This document shows positions 23,568 through 36,385 of a stretch of DNA of 64,000 bases, in pieces (the stretch's first letter is position 1; the number at the start of each line of letters is the position of its first letter). The stretch lies in assembly GCA_035048815.1 (NCBI GenBank), contig JAUCBN010000026.1:18679501-18743500 (forward strand). The letters are read 5' to 3'. The stretch comes from Abelmoschus esculentus. Its lineage: Eukaryota > Streptophyta > Magnoliopsida > Malvales > Malvaceae. The notes below the pieces were generated by a model. The model made no database searches, was not told the origin of the DNA, and saw nothing but the letters and a program-made list of their open reading frames with translations. The position numbers were made by a program, and so were the translations under genes.

Positions 23568-26500
23568 TTTGTTTTCCCGTGTAGAAGACAGTGATATGTT
23601 TACTGATGGGTAATGTTTGGGGTTGTACAATGCAAAATAGGCTACTGGCATTGAAGACAGACCATGGTGGGGTTTATTTGCTCACAAATGCTGTATTTAT
23701 TTATTTGTTTTTGTGCATGGTTGGTTGCTTATTGTTTTGGGCATTTTCTTTCTTTTTATTGCATGCAGTAGTGTTACAGAAAAGGGCGGCTGTTGGTTGA
23801 GCTTATGATGCATTCATGGCTGGAGTTCGTGGTTCGATCGAATCGATTGAATTAAAAAATCTTAAGTTATTCTTAGTGATGATAATAAGATAAGACAGAT
23901 AGAATCGATTGAATCGAAAAATGCTTTTAAGTAAAGAAACAAATAAATGGAAGGGGCAACGGACAAGTTATTCTTAGAGATGATAATGAGATAAGACGAA
24001 TCGAGTCGATTGAATCGAAAAATGCTTTCAAGCAGGCAATGGGCACAATAAAATTTTACCTTTTATTCATTTTTGGGCTAAAAGCCAGCCGGTCCAACCA
24101 ACACACACGACATCATTCATACGTAAAAAGTAGGTTCACATGGTTATGGTCCCTTGTCTGATGGGTGGTTGATTCACATTTCACATAAATTATTAACAAA
24201 TTTTAATAAATATCCTAAATAAACTATTTAATTAAAGTAATAATAATATAAAATAAGACTTAAAAAATGAGATTTAATCTAATTTAATTAATATAAAGAA
24301 CACTAAAACTATAAATACATGATTTTTTGTCATTTTAAAATTTAGTATATCTAGAATAATCTTTTCAACGTCTTTAAAAATTTTAACTCATAATTTTTTT
24401 TTATCTTATCTTTAAAACTATTGAATTTTTAATGGTATTCATGTCGATCCTGAATTAGAGAAGAGTACAATTTAAATTAAAATCGATTTAATCAGTTTTT
24501 TCAATTAATTTAATTTAATTTAGTAATCTTAATTACATATCGATTAGGAAGTTTTTTTTCCCGGTAGTTGTTGATATTAAGTTGAAATAAATAAAATCAG
24601 TTGGGATAAATATCAAATGAAAAGTCTGGACAGATGTAGGCTCATAAAATCCAACCAAATTGTACATACCGGTTGATTGGAATTATTGCACATGGCTCAA
24701 TAAATGGTGTGCTCAATTATACGCGCTGAGAGTTTTAGCGCATTGACTTTTATACGTACGGTACTTCAAGTCTCTCGTATACTGAGATTCAGCCTTTACG
24801 ATCTCCGGTGCTCACTGGTTTCGTCCTCTTATGGGCTCATTAGGGAAGCAGGAACAGCTCCCGACCAGTGTGGTGTGCACGATCAACACGTTCATCCAAA
24901 GATAGGACGACTGCTCAGCACGTACTACACTCTTATTGCTATCCCGCTCCTATACATTAAACACAATCAGAAAACATCTCACTCGGTCCCACGTAATCAC
25001 GACAAAAAATACGTGACAATTACATTAAAAAAATTAAATAAAAATTATATAAATATGAAAGGTTAATATTATTATTATCATGATTTTCTCTTAACATATA
25101 CATAATTAGGATATTAAATATATGATTTTCTCTTAACTTAATTATAGTAAAATAATATAGCCGAGTATATTCGAATGGGGGAGTAAATTCGGGTAGTTAA
25201 GACCATATGGTTAATGGTTCTTGCGATCATAAAGTGAGTGGTTGTGGGAATCGTCAAAAATAATTTGGCAGTTAAGTGATAAAATATATTATATTTTAAA
25301 TAAATATTGAAATTAAAATTTTAAAAAATATTCAAAATAAGTTTGAAACGTTGCAATGAAGTAAATTGTTTTTTTAAATAAAAATTTTAAGTTGAAGTTT
25401 TAAAAATAATTTCATTGAAAATAATTGATCAAATTTCGGACATAAATCATAAATTTTAAGTTTTTCAAACAATTAATTTTATCAACGGTCAATTAGTATC
25501 CAAAATTGAATTAAATTATTTTTTAATCATTAATCTAATTAATATATCAAACCAAACAAATTTCAGTTATTTTTAAAATTGATTGAATTAAAAATCAATT
25601 TCACCAACTTTCTTCATGCATCATTATCAAACCAAACCAGGTCCTTCTGGTCGGTTTTTCCTTTGGCCTTTCTTCCTGAAAAGAACTTGACCAGAGCTAG
25701 GCTTGAACTACTACAGTACTACTAATGACGATAATGATGTCTGTAAGGAATTTCCTTTGTTTTGTCTTTAAATTTGTCTCTCTCTTTTGCTTCTACCCAT
25801 GATGGTCCTGGTTCTCAGGAGTCAGGATCAGGCCAGAATGAAGAGTACTTCAACCATTCAGCTTCTTGTGGGTTTGTAATGGATGATTCCTAGTCCTAAA
25901 ACAACAGAACTCCATGCTCAAGTAATGAAAACAGCATCTTATAATTAGGGTTTTAACCAAAACACAACAAACTGAAGAAGCTGCCTCTTTTTTTTCGTCT
26001 CTCTAACTACGATAATCAAACTGTTTGTGTTCGGTGGATTCCGCTGGAAAATTCCTAGATCCGCCATTTAACCCAGAGAGATGACATGTGGCAGATGATG
26101 ATTTGAAATGTGAAGCGCGGCATACGGTGACCGCTGACCGCTACGATGGAAAATCTGATCTCGAACCTTTGATTACAAACGGTGAAGGAAACACAAAGCT
26201 TGTCGTCTGGCTCAAACCTAGAAACTTGACAAAACATGCAAATGGATCAGAGTTTAGGAAATACAGAAATGTATTGGTTTTATATTTAAATTAGATGCAT
26301 AAATAGTTAGGTTCTTAAAATAAAGGTAATAATATCGTAAAAAAATAAATTAAAAATATAACTCTCATAATTAATACTCTTTTTATCATATTAAAATTAT
26401 TTATTATTGATTTTTAAAAATTAAAATTTTAAAGTTTAACTATAATTATATTAAGTATTTTAAATAATTAATTTTTATAAAATATATATTTTAAAAAATT

Positions 26501-27522
26501 GATTAGAGGTTTAGGAAGTATATATATATTTTTATTTTAATCAATAATATTATGTTTTCATTATTTATTTAAATATATAATAATCAATTTTAAATTTATA
26601 TAAATTTATACAAACTTATTAACTATTAATTATTATTACATTAATACTGATTGACTAATTCCCCTGGGCCAGCAATAAGTGCTAAATTCTAGACGAATCC
26701 CAGTCCTGAAAGTAACAGATCTCATGCCTTTCCGCGAAACCGATGACCGACTATTTATTGTTATTTATTTAATTTCTAATTTTTATGATCCGACACGTCA
26801 TGTTACCATGCGACCGAGTATTTAGTTTTGCATGTCCAAATATAAAAATAAATATACTGAATTTACAGTGTTGTCAACATCTTCATCTTCTGAATCTTCT
26901 ATTTTAATTTTATAAAAAAACAAACAAAAAATCTGAGAATAGTCGCTATCGGCTAACAGAAGTAGACAGTTGCCGGAAATGGAACAAAATCTAAGACCGG
27001 AAACCCAGGTTCGGCAATCTGACCACACAACATGAAAGACTCATGGAAACCCAAATCAGCCATGGCCTCACTTAGTCGGTTAACAAATATCATGTGTTCA
27101 TGTTTAAACTAAATGACACAGAGATGCCAAATTTCCAATGGATGTCATTTTGACAAACAGGTGGTGTGCAATGATTTGCTTTGGATTTGATTCTAGTTTT
27201 CTACAAGACAAGAACTTTAGGTACAGAATAAACTTAAATCCAGTGTGCGTTATCACACCCGGTATTGTATTTTCCCAAGAAAAAAACTGAAGGAAAAAAA
27301 AAACCAGTTTTTTAAACGAAGAAATAAAGTCCAACTTTTTATTGTTCATCACCGACAGTGATTGGTCCAGTGAATTTTCAACTTGGGATAAGAAAAGGAA
27401 TCCAGAGCCGTACGATTGCGGCCCACCTCTGTCTTTTGTTTTTCTCAGCGTCAAAAACCACAGGTTAATTCAACGAGAGGGATGGAACCAGGTTTTTTCC
27501 GATGGTCTGCCATTCTTCTGCT
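23568..27522. other. Long intergenic region, no supported gene
   Basis: About 4 kb between the LRR gene (-) and phosphofructokinase (+). The first few hundred bases are LRR promoter/5' UTR. The rest is AT-rich with scattered less AT-rich islands (24060-24180, 24660-24990, 25620-26260, 26650-26760). Near 23860-24030 there is a short direct repeat: the phrase TTAAGTTATTCTTAG...AATCGATTGAATCGAAAAATGC occurs twice about 110 bases apart. No ORF has convincing coding character. Confidence 0.45.
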
Positions 27523-27529
27523 ATATAAA
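27523..27529 (+). promoter_or_regulatory. TATA box of phosphofructokinase
   Basis: TATATAA sits about 320 bases before the phosphofructokinase ATG, implying a 5' leader of roughly 290 bases that holds the upstream ORF at 27640. This is the best TATA match in the interval. Confidence 0.55.
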
Positions 27530-27639
27530 CTCCATTTCTTCACGGAACCAAAGCTCGTCACAGTTTTCCATTCCTTTTTCCGTAGTCAAACAGTTACTTC
27601 TCCTATAAAAATGGGATTCGCTTCTCCATGTCTCGTTGA

Positions 27640-27819
27640 ATGGATTCGCTTCTCTCCCGTTCTTCCACGTCGTTTTCCCCTTCTCCTCTGAATCACAAGG
27701 ATTACAATCAGATCAAGGCTAAATCTCGCTTTTCGCTGCCATCCAGTTTGGTTAATTTCGGTTATTATTACAGTAGCGGTTATCATTTGAGTAGTAGCAG
27801 TAGTTCCGGAGGTTTGTAG
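27640..27819 (+). CDS. Upstream ORF, 59 codons, in frame with phosphofructokinase
   Basis: An ATG at 27640 opens a 59-codon ORF ending at the TAG 27817-27819, eight codons before and in frame with the phosphofructokinase Met at 27844. The peptide starts MDSLLSRSSTSFSPSPLN and is rich in Ser with few acidic residues, like a plastid transit peptide. It could be a regulatory uORF, a chance ORF, or the relic of a transit peptide cut off by a stop. Another short uORF (27611-27691) overlaps it in a different frame. Nothing shows that it is translated. Confidence 0.35.
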   Translation: MDSLLSRSSTSFSPSPLNHKDYNQIKAKSRFSLPSSLVNFGYYYSSGYHLSSSSSSGGL

Positions 27820-27843
27820 ATCGATTGTTTGACTTCTCCGACG

Positions 27844-30800
27844 ATGGCTTCCTCTGCTTCGCCTGAGATCTCTAAGCATAAGATCGTCACCGGTCCTGGT
27901 GGTTATGTTCTGCAAGATGTTCCTCACTTGTCGGATTACATCCCTGATCTTCCTGTACGTTTATAATTTATTTGTTGCTCAAAAGTTGGATCGGAAAGTA
28001 AAAAGAAACTATATTTTCAAAAGCTCGATTTCCCAGTACCTTTTCTATTTCTGGGAAACAAATTGCAGTTTTAGATTCCATTTTCATATTCATGTCTCCT
28101 TTTTATGGTCTAATTGATTAGTTCTTTCGCTTTTTTTTTCATATGAAAGGTTTATACCAATCCATTGCAAGATAATCCAGCATACTCAGTTGTTAAGTAA
28201 GCCCCATTTCTCAACTCTATCTTTCTCACTTTTGCTATTAAATTTGTATTAATTTGATCATTTTTCTCTGTTTTACCAGGCAATACTTTGTGCATGTTGA
28301 TGACACTGTTCCTCAAAAGGTTAGCCTTACAATTCTTCAATTCATACTTGCATCTCATTATATATTCGGCCATGGGTATACATGATGAATCCAAATATAC
28401 GAAGAAACTAAAAAAAATGAAATATACACGAATTGGATATGTACTTTTAAGTTTAACATAGTTTTGATGTGTTTTTGGATGTATGTATAGATTGTTGTTC
28501 ACAAGGATGGCGCCAGAGGAGTGCATTTCAGACGAGCTGGACCGCGTCAAAAGGTATGTGCTTGTGGCGAAATGTGGGATGATGTCTCTGAATTTTGTTT
28601 TTACGATAATCTGTTGGGTATTTGATGGTTTCCTAGGTATATTTTCACCCCGATGATGTCCATGCCTGTATTGTAACGTGTGGTGGACTTTGCCCTGGAC
28701 TCAATACTGTGATCAGAGAGATTGTATGTGGCTTGTACCATATGTATGGTGTGAAGAAAGTTCTGGGGATCGATGTAAGTGATCATTTGGCCTCGAGTTT
28801 GTTCCTTGTGGTGTTGCTCCTTTTCATTTCCCTAGCAAATGATTAATAAATATGAAAAGTTCTTTTTTGAACCATTAATATGGTTTCCGGCTTTAAGTTG
28901 CTAATGATAGTAACCCATCTAAATGATGTAGTGGAAACATTTTAATGCTTACTATATAGTGGAAACATTTTAATCCTTTTCATTAAATGTGCCAACCTAC
29001 CATTATCATGTTGGTATGTTTTACACTTGATTAGAAGATTTTTAAAATAAATGTCTTCCATCATTGAATGAGTTGGTGCATTAATAATCAATGAGTTTTG
29101 TGCATTTGCAGGGAGGATATAGGGGGTTTTATGCTAAAAATACTGTGCATTTAGATCCCAAGGTTGTCAATGATATCCACAAACGTGGTGGAACGATCCT
29201 TGGAACATCACGAGGCGGGCATGATACTTCAAAGATTGTTGACAGCATTCAGGACCGAGGAATTAATCAGGTCTGATAGAAATACTATGATATTTGTGAT
29301 TGTTGCCAATAAATTGAACTATAATCAGTTATTATGATCAAGACATACCGATCTAACTGGCGTAAGAATGTCTGTGGTAACGCAGGTTTACATTATCGGT
29401 GGAGATGGAACTCAGAGAGGTGCATCTGTTATATTTGAGGTGATTCTTTGATAGGATATACATGCCTTAATTTCCTATGCGAGTTTATACATATTGAAGA
29501 AAGTTTATTCCATGCTATACAGGAAGTTAGAAGGCGTGGTCTCAAAGTTTCAGTTGTCGGAATACCTAAAACCATTGACAATGATGTCCCAGTAATCCTC
29601 TTGGCTTGTATAGAATTTTGCTGAACCAGAAGCATGTTAGAAACTGCAACCTCTTTTATCTGGTTACCACAGGGTCTTTTAACTTTGTTTCCTTTTCACA
29701 TGATAGGTTATTGACAAGTCCTTTGGCTTCGACACTGCTGTTGAGGAGGCTCAACGTGCCATAAATGCTGCTCATGTTGAAGCTGAAAGTGTTGAGAATG
29801 GCATTGGTGTTGTGAAGTTGATGGGTCGCTACAGTGGTAAGTTTCTTGTCAAGTGACTACATTTAGTTATATTGGTTTAAGTTGCATCATTTTAAATTAT
29901 ATTGGTTTTGTTCCGCAGGTGAGTTTACATTCCATTTTATCATATTTCTTTGTTTCCTATAGCTTTGTCAGATTTTTCCTCTTTTTTATTCTTAATGCAA
30001 TTTAACCCTGAGTTTTGTTCAGGTTTTATTGCAATGTATGCTACTCTTGCAAGCAGAGATGTGGATTGTTGCTTGATACCAGAGTCACCCTTTTATCTTG
30101 AAGGATCTGGGGGACTTTTTGAATACATTGAGAGACGACTCAAAGAAAATGGGCATATGGTTCTTGTGATAGCAGAAGGTGCAGGACAGGAGCTGCTTGC
30201 TGAATCAACTACACAGAAAGATGCTTCAGGAAACAAGCTTCTCCAGGATGTTGCGCTATGGGTATCACAGAGGATCAAGGTATGCCATATAGATTCGACT
30301 TTGGAACAATTCGCAGGCATGTAATGATGTATAATTTGGAAGTTTTTAATGTGACATACATTGACTTTTCCCTGTCATTTCAGGATCACTTTTCAACAGA
30401 AAGGAAGATGACCATAAACCTCAAATATATAGGTCAGTCAAATAAATATTTAAGATCTTTCTGAAGATTTCATTTTTTCAAGAGGGGAGAAACCATGGGT
30501 CTTTTTCGGTTGAAGTAGCTAATTAGTGGTAGAAGTTACTTGAGCATTTCTCTTCATCTTCTTGCAGATCCTACTTATATGATTCGTGCTATTCCAAGTA
30601 ATGCATCTGACAATGTTTACTGCACACTTCTTGCTCAAAGTGCTGTTCATGGAGCAATGGCTGGGTACACTGGATACACAAGCGGTCTTGTCAACGGCAG
30701 ACAGACATACATACCTTTCTACGTGAGTTTGAAATGACATAAAGAGCTTTAATTTGTAAATTTAGTCTGGAAAACCAGTCTTTTCTTATTGCATGCTTTA

Positions 30801-31362
30801 AAATGCCATATTATTCAATGATCGTGTCATTTTAGCACCCCTTCTGCAACATTGAACCTTTCTGGTTATCTGCATGCATCACTTCTCATGGTGGTCAGTT
30901 AATTTTGTGTTTCTTTCAATGTTCAGATTCTAGTATTCCTTGTAACACTTGCATTCAATTTCATTACTGTCAATAGTAACTTTGTTTCAGCTGCTGTCGG
31001 AGTATATGTAGTCTCATTCAAACACCTTATTTGCATCGTATGCTGTCATAATTCTTGTCCCGGTTTCAATAAGAAGTGGGAAACCGGAAGTTGGAATTTT
31101 CGAGTTGTTTATTTACAATTAATCGTTTTCCTGTTTACCTTCACGGCTAAACTGATAACATGAGAAATTTGGGATGATATTTTGTGTGCAGCGGATTACC
31201 GAGAAACAGAACCATGTTGTGATTACAGATAGGATGTGGGCAAGGCTTCTTTCTTCAACGAATCAACCAAGCTTTTTGCACCCCAAAGATATTATAGAAG
31301 ACAAGTTCGATGAAGAACCTGCATGTCCATTGTTGGATAATGGAAACTGTGGTCCCAATTGA
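27844..31362 (+). CDS. PFK: ATP-dependent 6-phosphofructokinase, cytosolic PFK3/PFK7-like
   Basis: The enzyme converts fructose 6-phosphate to fructose 1,6-bisphosphate with ATP in cytosolic glycolysis. Thirteen exons: 27844-27954, 28150-28196, 28280-28319, 28491-28553, 28637-28774, 29112-29270, 29386-29439, 29523-29591, 29707-29836, 30023-30279, 30384-30432, 30568-30722 and 31192-31362. All are GT-AG and they give 480 aa. The N-terminus contains GGYVLQDVPHLSDYIPDLP and lacks a transit peptide. TCGGLCPGLN is the first nucleotide loop, IIGGDGTQ (about 189-196) the ATP-type loop, PKTIDND (219-225) carries the catalytic Asp, and MGRYSGFIA and IAEGAGQ follow. It reads GGDGTQ, where some paralogues have a Gly for the Asp. 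The numbering within the family is uncertain. It is convergent with the gamma-glutamyltransferase. Confidence 0.95.
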
Positions 31363-31827
31363 GGTTGATAGTTTACCGATGCCCATGTGTAGCACGTAGT
31401 TCATAATAAGCAAATTGGCCAGGTGCCTAGTCTTCTTTCCTAAGACCTGAATGTGTACTATTCAGCATGTTGAATTTTTGAGTTTCCAACTTGAATTTGT
31501 ATCAACTTCCATAAGACCTTATGCTTTGAAAACTTTATTAGATCTTTTATTCCCTTCATATTAATGGGTGTTATTCGCAATTTGGCCTTCGAATTATACC
31601 CTTTTTCTGCAATGGTACCTGTAATGAGTAATCTACTCAAATATTGGCCACAGCCTTGTTTATATCGTTGTGACATGCAGTTTAAAGTCCGCAATGAAAT
31701 TATTGTGAAAAATGTCAAAACTAAAAGGTTTTGGTCTTTGTCTGAAACAAGCAAGGGCAATGTCAACCATTTAATTTTGCTTTAGTTGCTTGCATATTAC
31801 TTCTACAACTGATGTTTGACAAGTTAT
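31363..31827. other. Convergent 3' flanks, no gene seen
   Basis: Interval between the phosphofructokinase stop (+) and the gamma-glutamyltransferase stop (-), probably both 3' UTRs. Confidence 0.5.
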
Positions 31828-34769
31828 TCAAAGGGCTGCAGGCTTGCCACCTTTTCTAGGGTCACTAACAGCAATTAATTTTCCACGGAATATGTCCGAA
31901 TCTTTTTCGGATTTATGACCCTTCTCTATTGGTTCTTGAAGTGTTTGAACAATAAGCTGAACTATAGCTCCACCCGACAAGGCCTCCAGCTGATGCCCCT
32001 TTTCTCTCAAGAAGATCTTTGTCTCGTCTGCAAGCTCGATGTGATCACCATTGAAGCAAGTCATGTTTTCATAGAGAACTACATCTGGTATTAGCTGCAG
32101 GGAACCAATATGAAGTTCATCAGAGACACTTTCACATAAAACTATTATATCTGTGTACTCGATCGAATCGTACCTTGTGGTAGAACCTTGGATGTTGAAC
32201 TGCAGCTAAGGGTTCCATTCCCTTGATGAAATGATTTAGAAAAACCTGGGTTACTGCTGGTATGATTTTCAGTCCGCCACTGCCACCAATGACACCTGCC
32301 AGTTGATTATCCTGCCGAAAGAGGTATTACGGTTAGTTAACGAGGTAAGACATGTAGATTTTCAGCTGCACGACCGAACAGGGAAGCTTTGAAACCTTGG
32401 TAATAATAAGTGGTGACATGGAAGATAGAGCTCTCTTGTTTGGTCTAATAAAATTTGTAGGAGCAGGAGGGAGTTTGTCTGGGGATATCTCCGTTGGTGC
32501 TGAGAAATCACCCATCCCATCATTAATGAGAATCCCGGTGGAAGGTGATAGCACCCCAGCTCCGAAAGGGACATTGACACTGGAGGTCATCGATATGGCA
32601 TTGCGATCTGCGTCCACGATGCAGAAATGGCTAGTTCCGTGGTCTCTAAGTTGACTCCATCTGTAAACGAAAAGGATTACAAAGCTCAGAAACTTCATCG
32701 ACAAGTATGGAAAGGGTTTGTTAGTTTGTTTATATACCATACATACCTGGACATATAATGGCTTGCAGGGAAAGTAGTGTTGTCGAATATCTTCTCCTGG
32801 ATTCGCTTTGCATAAGACATAGAGAGCATTTCGGATACATATTTGGTTATGTTAACAAAATCAGGGTCACCCAAGTTCATTCTTTCAGCAAGCATGTGTT
32901 TCGTAGCTTCAATCAGGCGATGCAGTCCGAGATCACCATTCGAGGCATTGGAACTTCCATAGCTGTCCAAGATGTTCATAATCTGTTTCATGTCAACATG
33001 ATTAGAAGCCTTAAAGTCCCAATGCTACTATGATCTAAAGCATGAATCATATATATACGCACCATAGACAGCCCAACCGTTCCGCTCGAAGGAGGTGACA
33101 TTCCATATATGGTGTAGTTCATCACATTTGCAGAAAGTGCATCTGTAATTTTAACCTTTTAGTTCCTTAAATCCTCCATTGTCAAAATCCCACCAGCCTG
33201 TCTGACATCCTCGACCAATTTTTCTCCAATGCTTCCATTATAAAAGGCCCCTGGTCCATGTTCTGCAATTTCCTCTAGGCTATGGGCTAGCTCTACATTG
33301 TAGCACTTTTCACCTGCTCGTAACAACTTCCCCTCCGGTGCAAACACCTGCCTTAAGCCAGGATCATTCAAGACCTTCTGTGCATTCGAAGCAAGGTCTA
33401 ATCCGAGATATGGTTCAACGACAAATCCGTCTTTAGCTAGTTTTATTGCAGGCTCAAATAGAGTCTTCCAATCTAGTCGACCATATCTCGACCAAGCTTC
33501 ATGAAGGCCAGCGATCTCACCGGGAACTCCCATTGACAATCCACCATTGTACTTGGCTCTCATATCATTTGCATACATGTTCTGCAGGTTAACAAGCACT
33601 ACAATGTTAGCAGGCACAATCAAGACAAAAACAAGGATCATTTTTCGTGGCTCGAGTCCATTTCAAAGGATACTATTGAGAATACTCATCGAATTGGAAT
33701 AAGTTCTTCTCTACCTAATGAACTAGGATTCTGGATTGAAATTGTTCACCCTGCACCTACCCGAGTTTATGGCTCAACAAAAATCACACACAAGTATAGA
33801 AAATCCGGCCCGATAAAGGACGTTACCGAGTTCGATTTAGGGGTTCGACCTTAGAATCTACAGGACATATACATACATTCATACATACATACTCAAGCAT
33901 TCAATCAATAATAAATCAACTTGTCCTAGAAATAATGTAGCTGAAACAGAGAATTCTGAACCTGTGAAGCAGCTAAGGGGGCAGTTTCTCTCGAATCGAA
34001 GGCTTGGACTTGTGAAGTCGATGAAGATCTAAAAACCATGAAAGCTCCACCTCCAATTCCACTAGCCATCGGGTTGACGACTCCGACACACAATGCCGTT
34101 GCCACCGCGGCATCCACTGCATGTCCGCCTTTCTTGAGCATAAGCGCACCGGCTTCGGAACATCGATCATCATCAGCAGCAACAACACCGTGTTCCGACT
34201 CAACACTAGCGCCGGTTCCACGAACTCCAACCCTTTCAGTGTTCCTGTATCCTCCCTTAAGTAAAAAATAACTAAAATCCTCTACGAATATAGTTAGGCC
34301 TGCAGCTGAAACAAACACCATATCCAACATCAAACAAAGAAAGCAAACATGGAATTTCCTGCTAGATTTTATTATTACAAAAATCTCTGCTGTCGATTTA
34401 ACAAATGGAAATGTATCTTACTAGAAACTAATTCAACCATTCATTGAAAAACACAAAACACGAACATGGTTTTATTTAAAAGGATCAAAAAACAAACTTT
34501 GGGTACTGTTTATAAACATTTGGCAGAGCAAATGAATATATTATGTATATACAGAGAAAGAAAATATACAGTCAAAACTCAAAACCAGTCGAAAGTATAG
34601 AAAAAGACAAGCAGGGTGAAGTAAAAGAAGAAAGAAACAAGAACTGACATGAAAAGGTTACACAAACAACGAAGAACCAGAAAGCTGTGGTCTGACAAAT
34701 GTTTCTCTTATTGTTCTTCTGATTTGGCCCTGAATTTAAAAGGGGAGATTCCATGTTATGTCTCCCCAT
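31828..34769 (-). CDS. GGT4: Gamma-glutamyltransferase (GGT4-like), interrupted by an in-frame stop codon
   Basis: GGTs remove the gamma-glutamyl group of glutathione and its conjugates; the GGT4 type acts in the vacuole. Exons: 34649-34769, 33962-34305, 33063-33581, 32747-32982, 32396-32660, 32174-32311 and 31828-32094, which join in one frame for 630 codons, the family length. The N-terminus has a membrane segment (TAFWFFVVCVTF). KKGGHAVDAAVA, NPMASGIGGGAF, DSRETAP and DHGTSHFCIVDADRN with the catalytic Thr (about 416) are all present, and the end DPRKGGKPAAL is typical. Codon 296 (33159-33161, complement) is TAA where relatives have Tyr (LR-Y-KV). Translation would end after 295 residues, before the small subunit and catalytic Thr. 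Everything downstream is intact, so the lesion is recent, allelic, or a base error. Confidence 0.88.
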
Positions 34770-34920
34770 AGTAGAAAATGTTGTTTGTTTTCCAGGAAAA
34801 GGAGAGAAATTTTGCAGAAGGTTAGGTGTGGAGTGAGGACTGGAAGAGGTTTTGAGTTATAAATACAAAAAGTATATTTTTTTTAATGGTCTAAAAGTTG
34901 ATTTAAAGTAATATTTATTT

Positions 34921-35880
34921 ATGTATTTTTAAATTTTTTTAAGGTATAAAAATATTTTTCACCCTTAACGTTATATTTTTGGTCATTTTGGTCCTATTCT
35001 TTTCTTTTTTGGATAAATTCAGCTATTAATCTATGTCTTTTTACAAATAACTCATTTTTTAACTATAATGATAACCGAACCGTCAAAAATTTAATAATAA
35101 TAATAATAACATATCATATATATGTGATAATATGTTTTAAATGACATATAGTCTAACCTATTAAATATATACATACATACATATATATATAATATAATTT
35201 TATTACAGTATAAAATATAAAAAAATTAAAATTTAAATAAAATATTAAAAATTAATTAAATTCAAAACAAAAATTTACTAAATATTCTCAACATTAACTA
35301 AAATATTTTTATAAAACCCTAAAACTCCAATTTAGATTAAAATTAAAATACTTAAATTCTAAACTAAAATAATAAAAATCTAATTGATTATTATCAAAAT
35401 CTTTTATCTTTGATTCACCAGTAACAAACTATACAAAACTCTTTCTTTTCAGAGTATGTTCATACCTTTTTAGATAAAATTTTAATTTTACTATAATTAA
35501 AGTTGAGAATGTTTAGTACCCTTTTGTTTTAGATTAATTATTTTTTAATAAATAAAAATAATAATTTTTAATATTTTATTTGAATTTTAATTGTTTTATA
35601 TTTTTAGATTAGAATAAAACTATATTCTCATGTATGTATTTGATATATTAGATATTAAGTCATTTAAAATATATTATTACATATATACATGTCATCATTA
35701 TTAAATTTTTAACGTTTCAGTTATCATGGTAGTTAAAAAATGAGTTATTTGCTAAAAGAAATAGATCAATGGCTAAATTTATTCCAAAAAAAAAATATGG
35801 GCCAAAATGACAAAAACTACAAACGTTAAGTGTGAAAGTTATATTTATGCTTTTTTTTTAATAATACATTATTTTTATAA
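34921..35880. mobile_element. Foldback / long-TIR element, about 0.95 kb
   Basis: Nearly the whole element is an inverted repeat centred near 35397. Left-arm phrases reappear in reverse complement on the right: CCTTAACGTT (34963) against AACGTTAAGTG (35823), ACAAATAACTCATTTTTTAA against TTAAAAAATGAGTTATTTG, and AAAATTTAATAATAATAATA against ATCATTATTAAATTTTTAAC. Arms run some 400 bp each with moderate mismatch. No coding sequence. Boundaries are approximate and I see no clear target duplication. Confidence 0.75.
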
Positions 35881-36223
35881 ACAGTTATTAAATTTAAAAA
35901 TAAAATAATTGAATTTTAATATTTTAAAATTAATATTACCGTATAAAACCAAATATGAAGGAGCCCAAAAAGGTATTAATGAGCTGTCACAACTCACTAG
36001 GTAATTTACTGATATTGCATAAAAGCATTTTATTTGTACTGCACTAAATATAAAATTTATATATTACTTACTGTATAAAGAATGAAGATGATAAGATTAA
36101 GAGTTTTAATTAAAAATTAACAACATTGTTTGAACTGTAGGAGTGCTACAACATTTTATTAATTAAAATAATTATTCGCGAATGTTTTAACTCAGAGATA
36201 AATATTTATCATTATAATTTGTA

Positions 36224-36385
36224 CGAGCCTTCTAATCAAGTGGTTAAAGAAGTGATTATTGTTCTAAAGGTCACGAGTTCAGGTCGCGGGTTTGAGCATC
36301 AGCAATACCAGCAAAGTGATTGAACAATTAATGTCAAATGGTAGGAGAATATAATCTAGAATAGATACTACTGTAATCACTATTT
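36224..36385 (+). repeat. tRNA-related SINE-like element
   Basis: AGCCTTCTAATCAAGTGGTT is box-A-like; GGTCACGAGTTCAGGTCGCG and GGTTTGAGCATC give box-B-like words 40-60 bases on, followed by a tRNA-unrelated body. It shares wording with 12360-12458 (reverse). Boundaries are approximate. Confidence 0.45.

Noticed and set aside
23568..23651. 28-residue N-terminal extension of the LRR protein
   Set aside because: The inner Met (23567) begins a clean signal peptide; the extension would bury it.
24704..25066. 120-codon ORF on the + strand
   Set aside because: No recognisable domain, ends in AT-rich Asn/Lys-rich sequence, and no splice partners or promoter support.
26055..26294. Overlapping ORFs on both strands in a less AT-rich island
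   Set aside because: No domain, no splice continuation, no match to a family I know.
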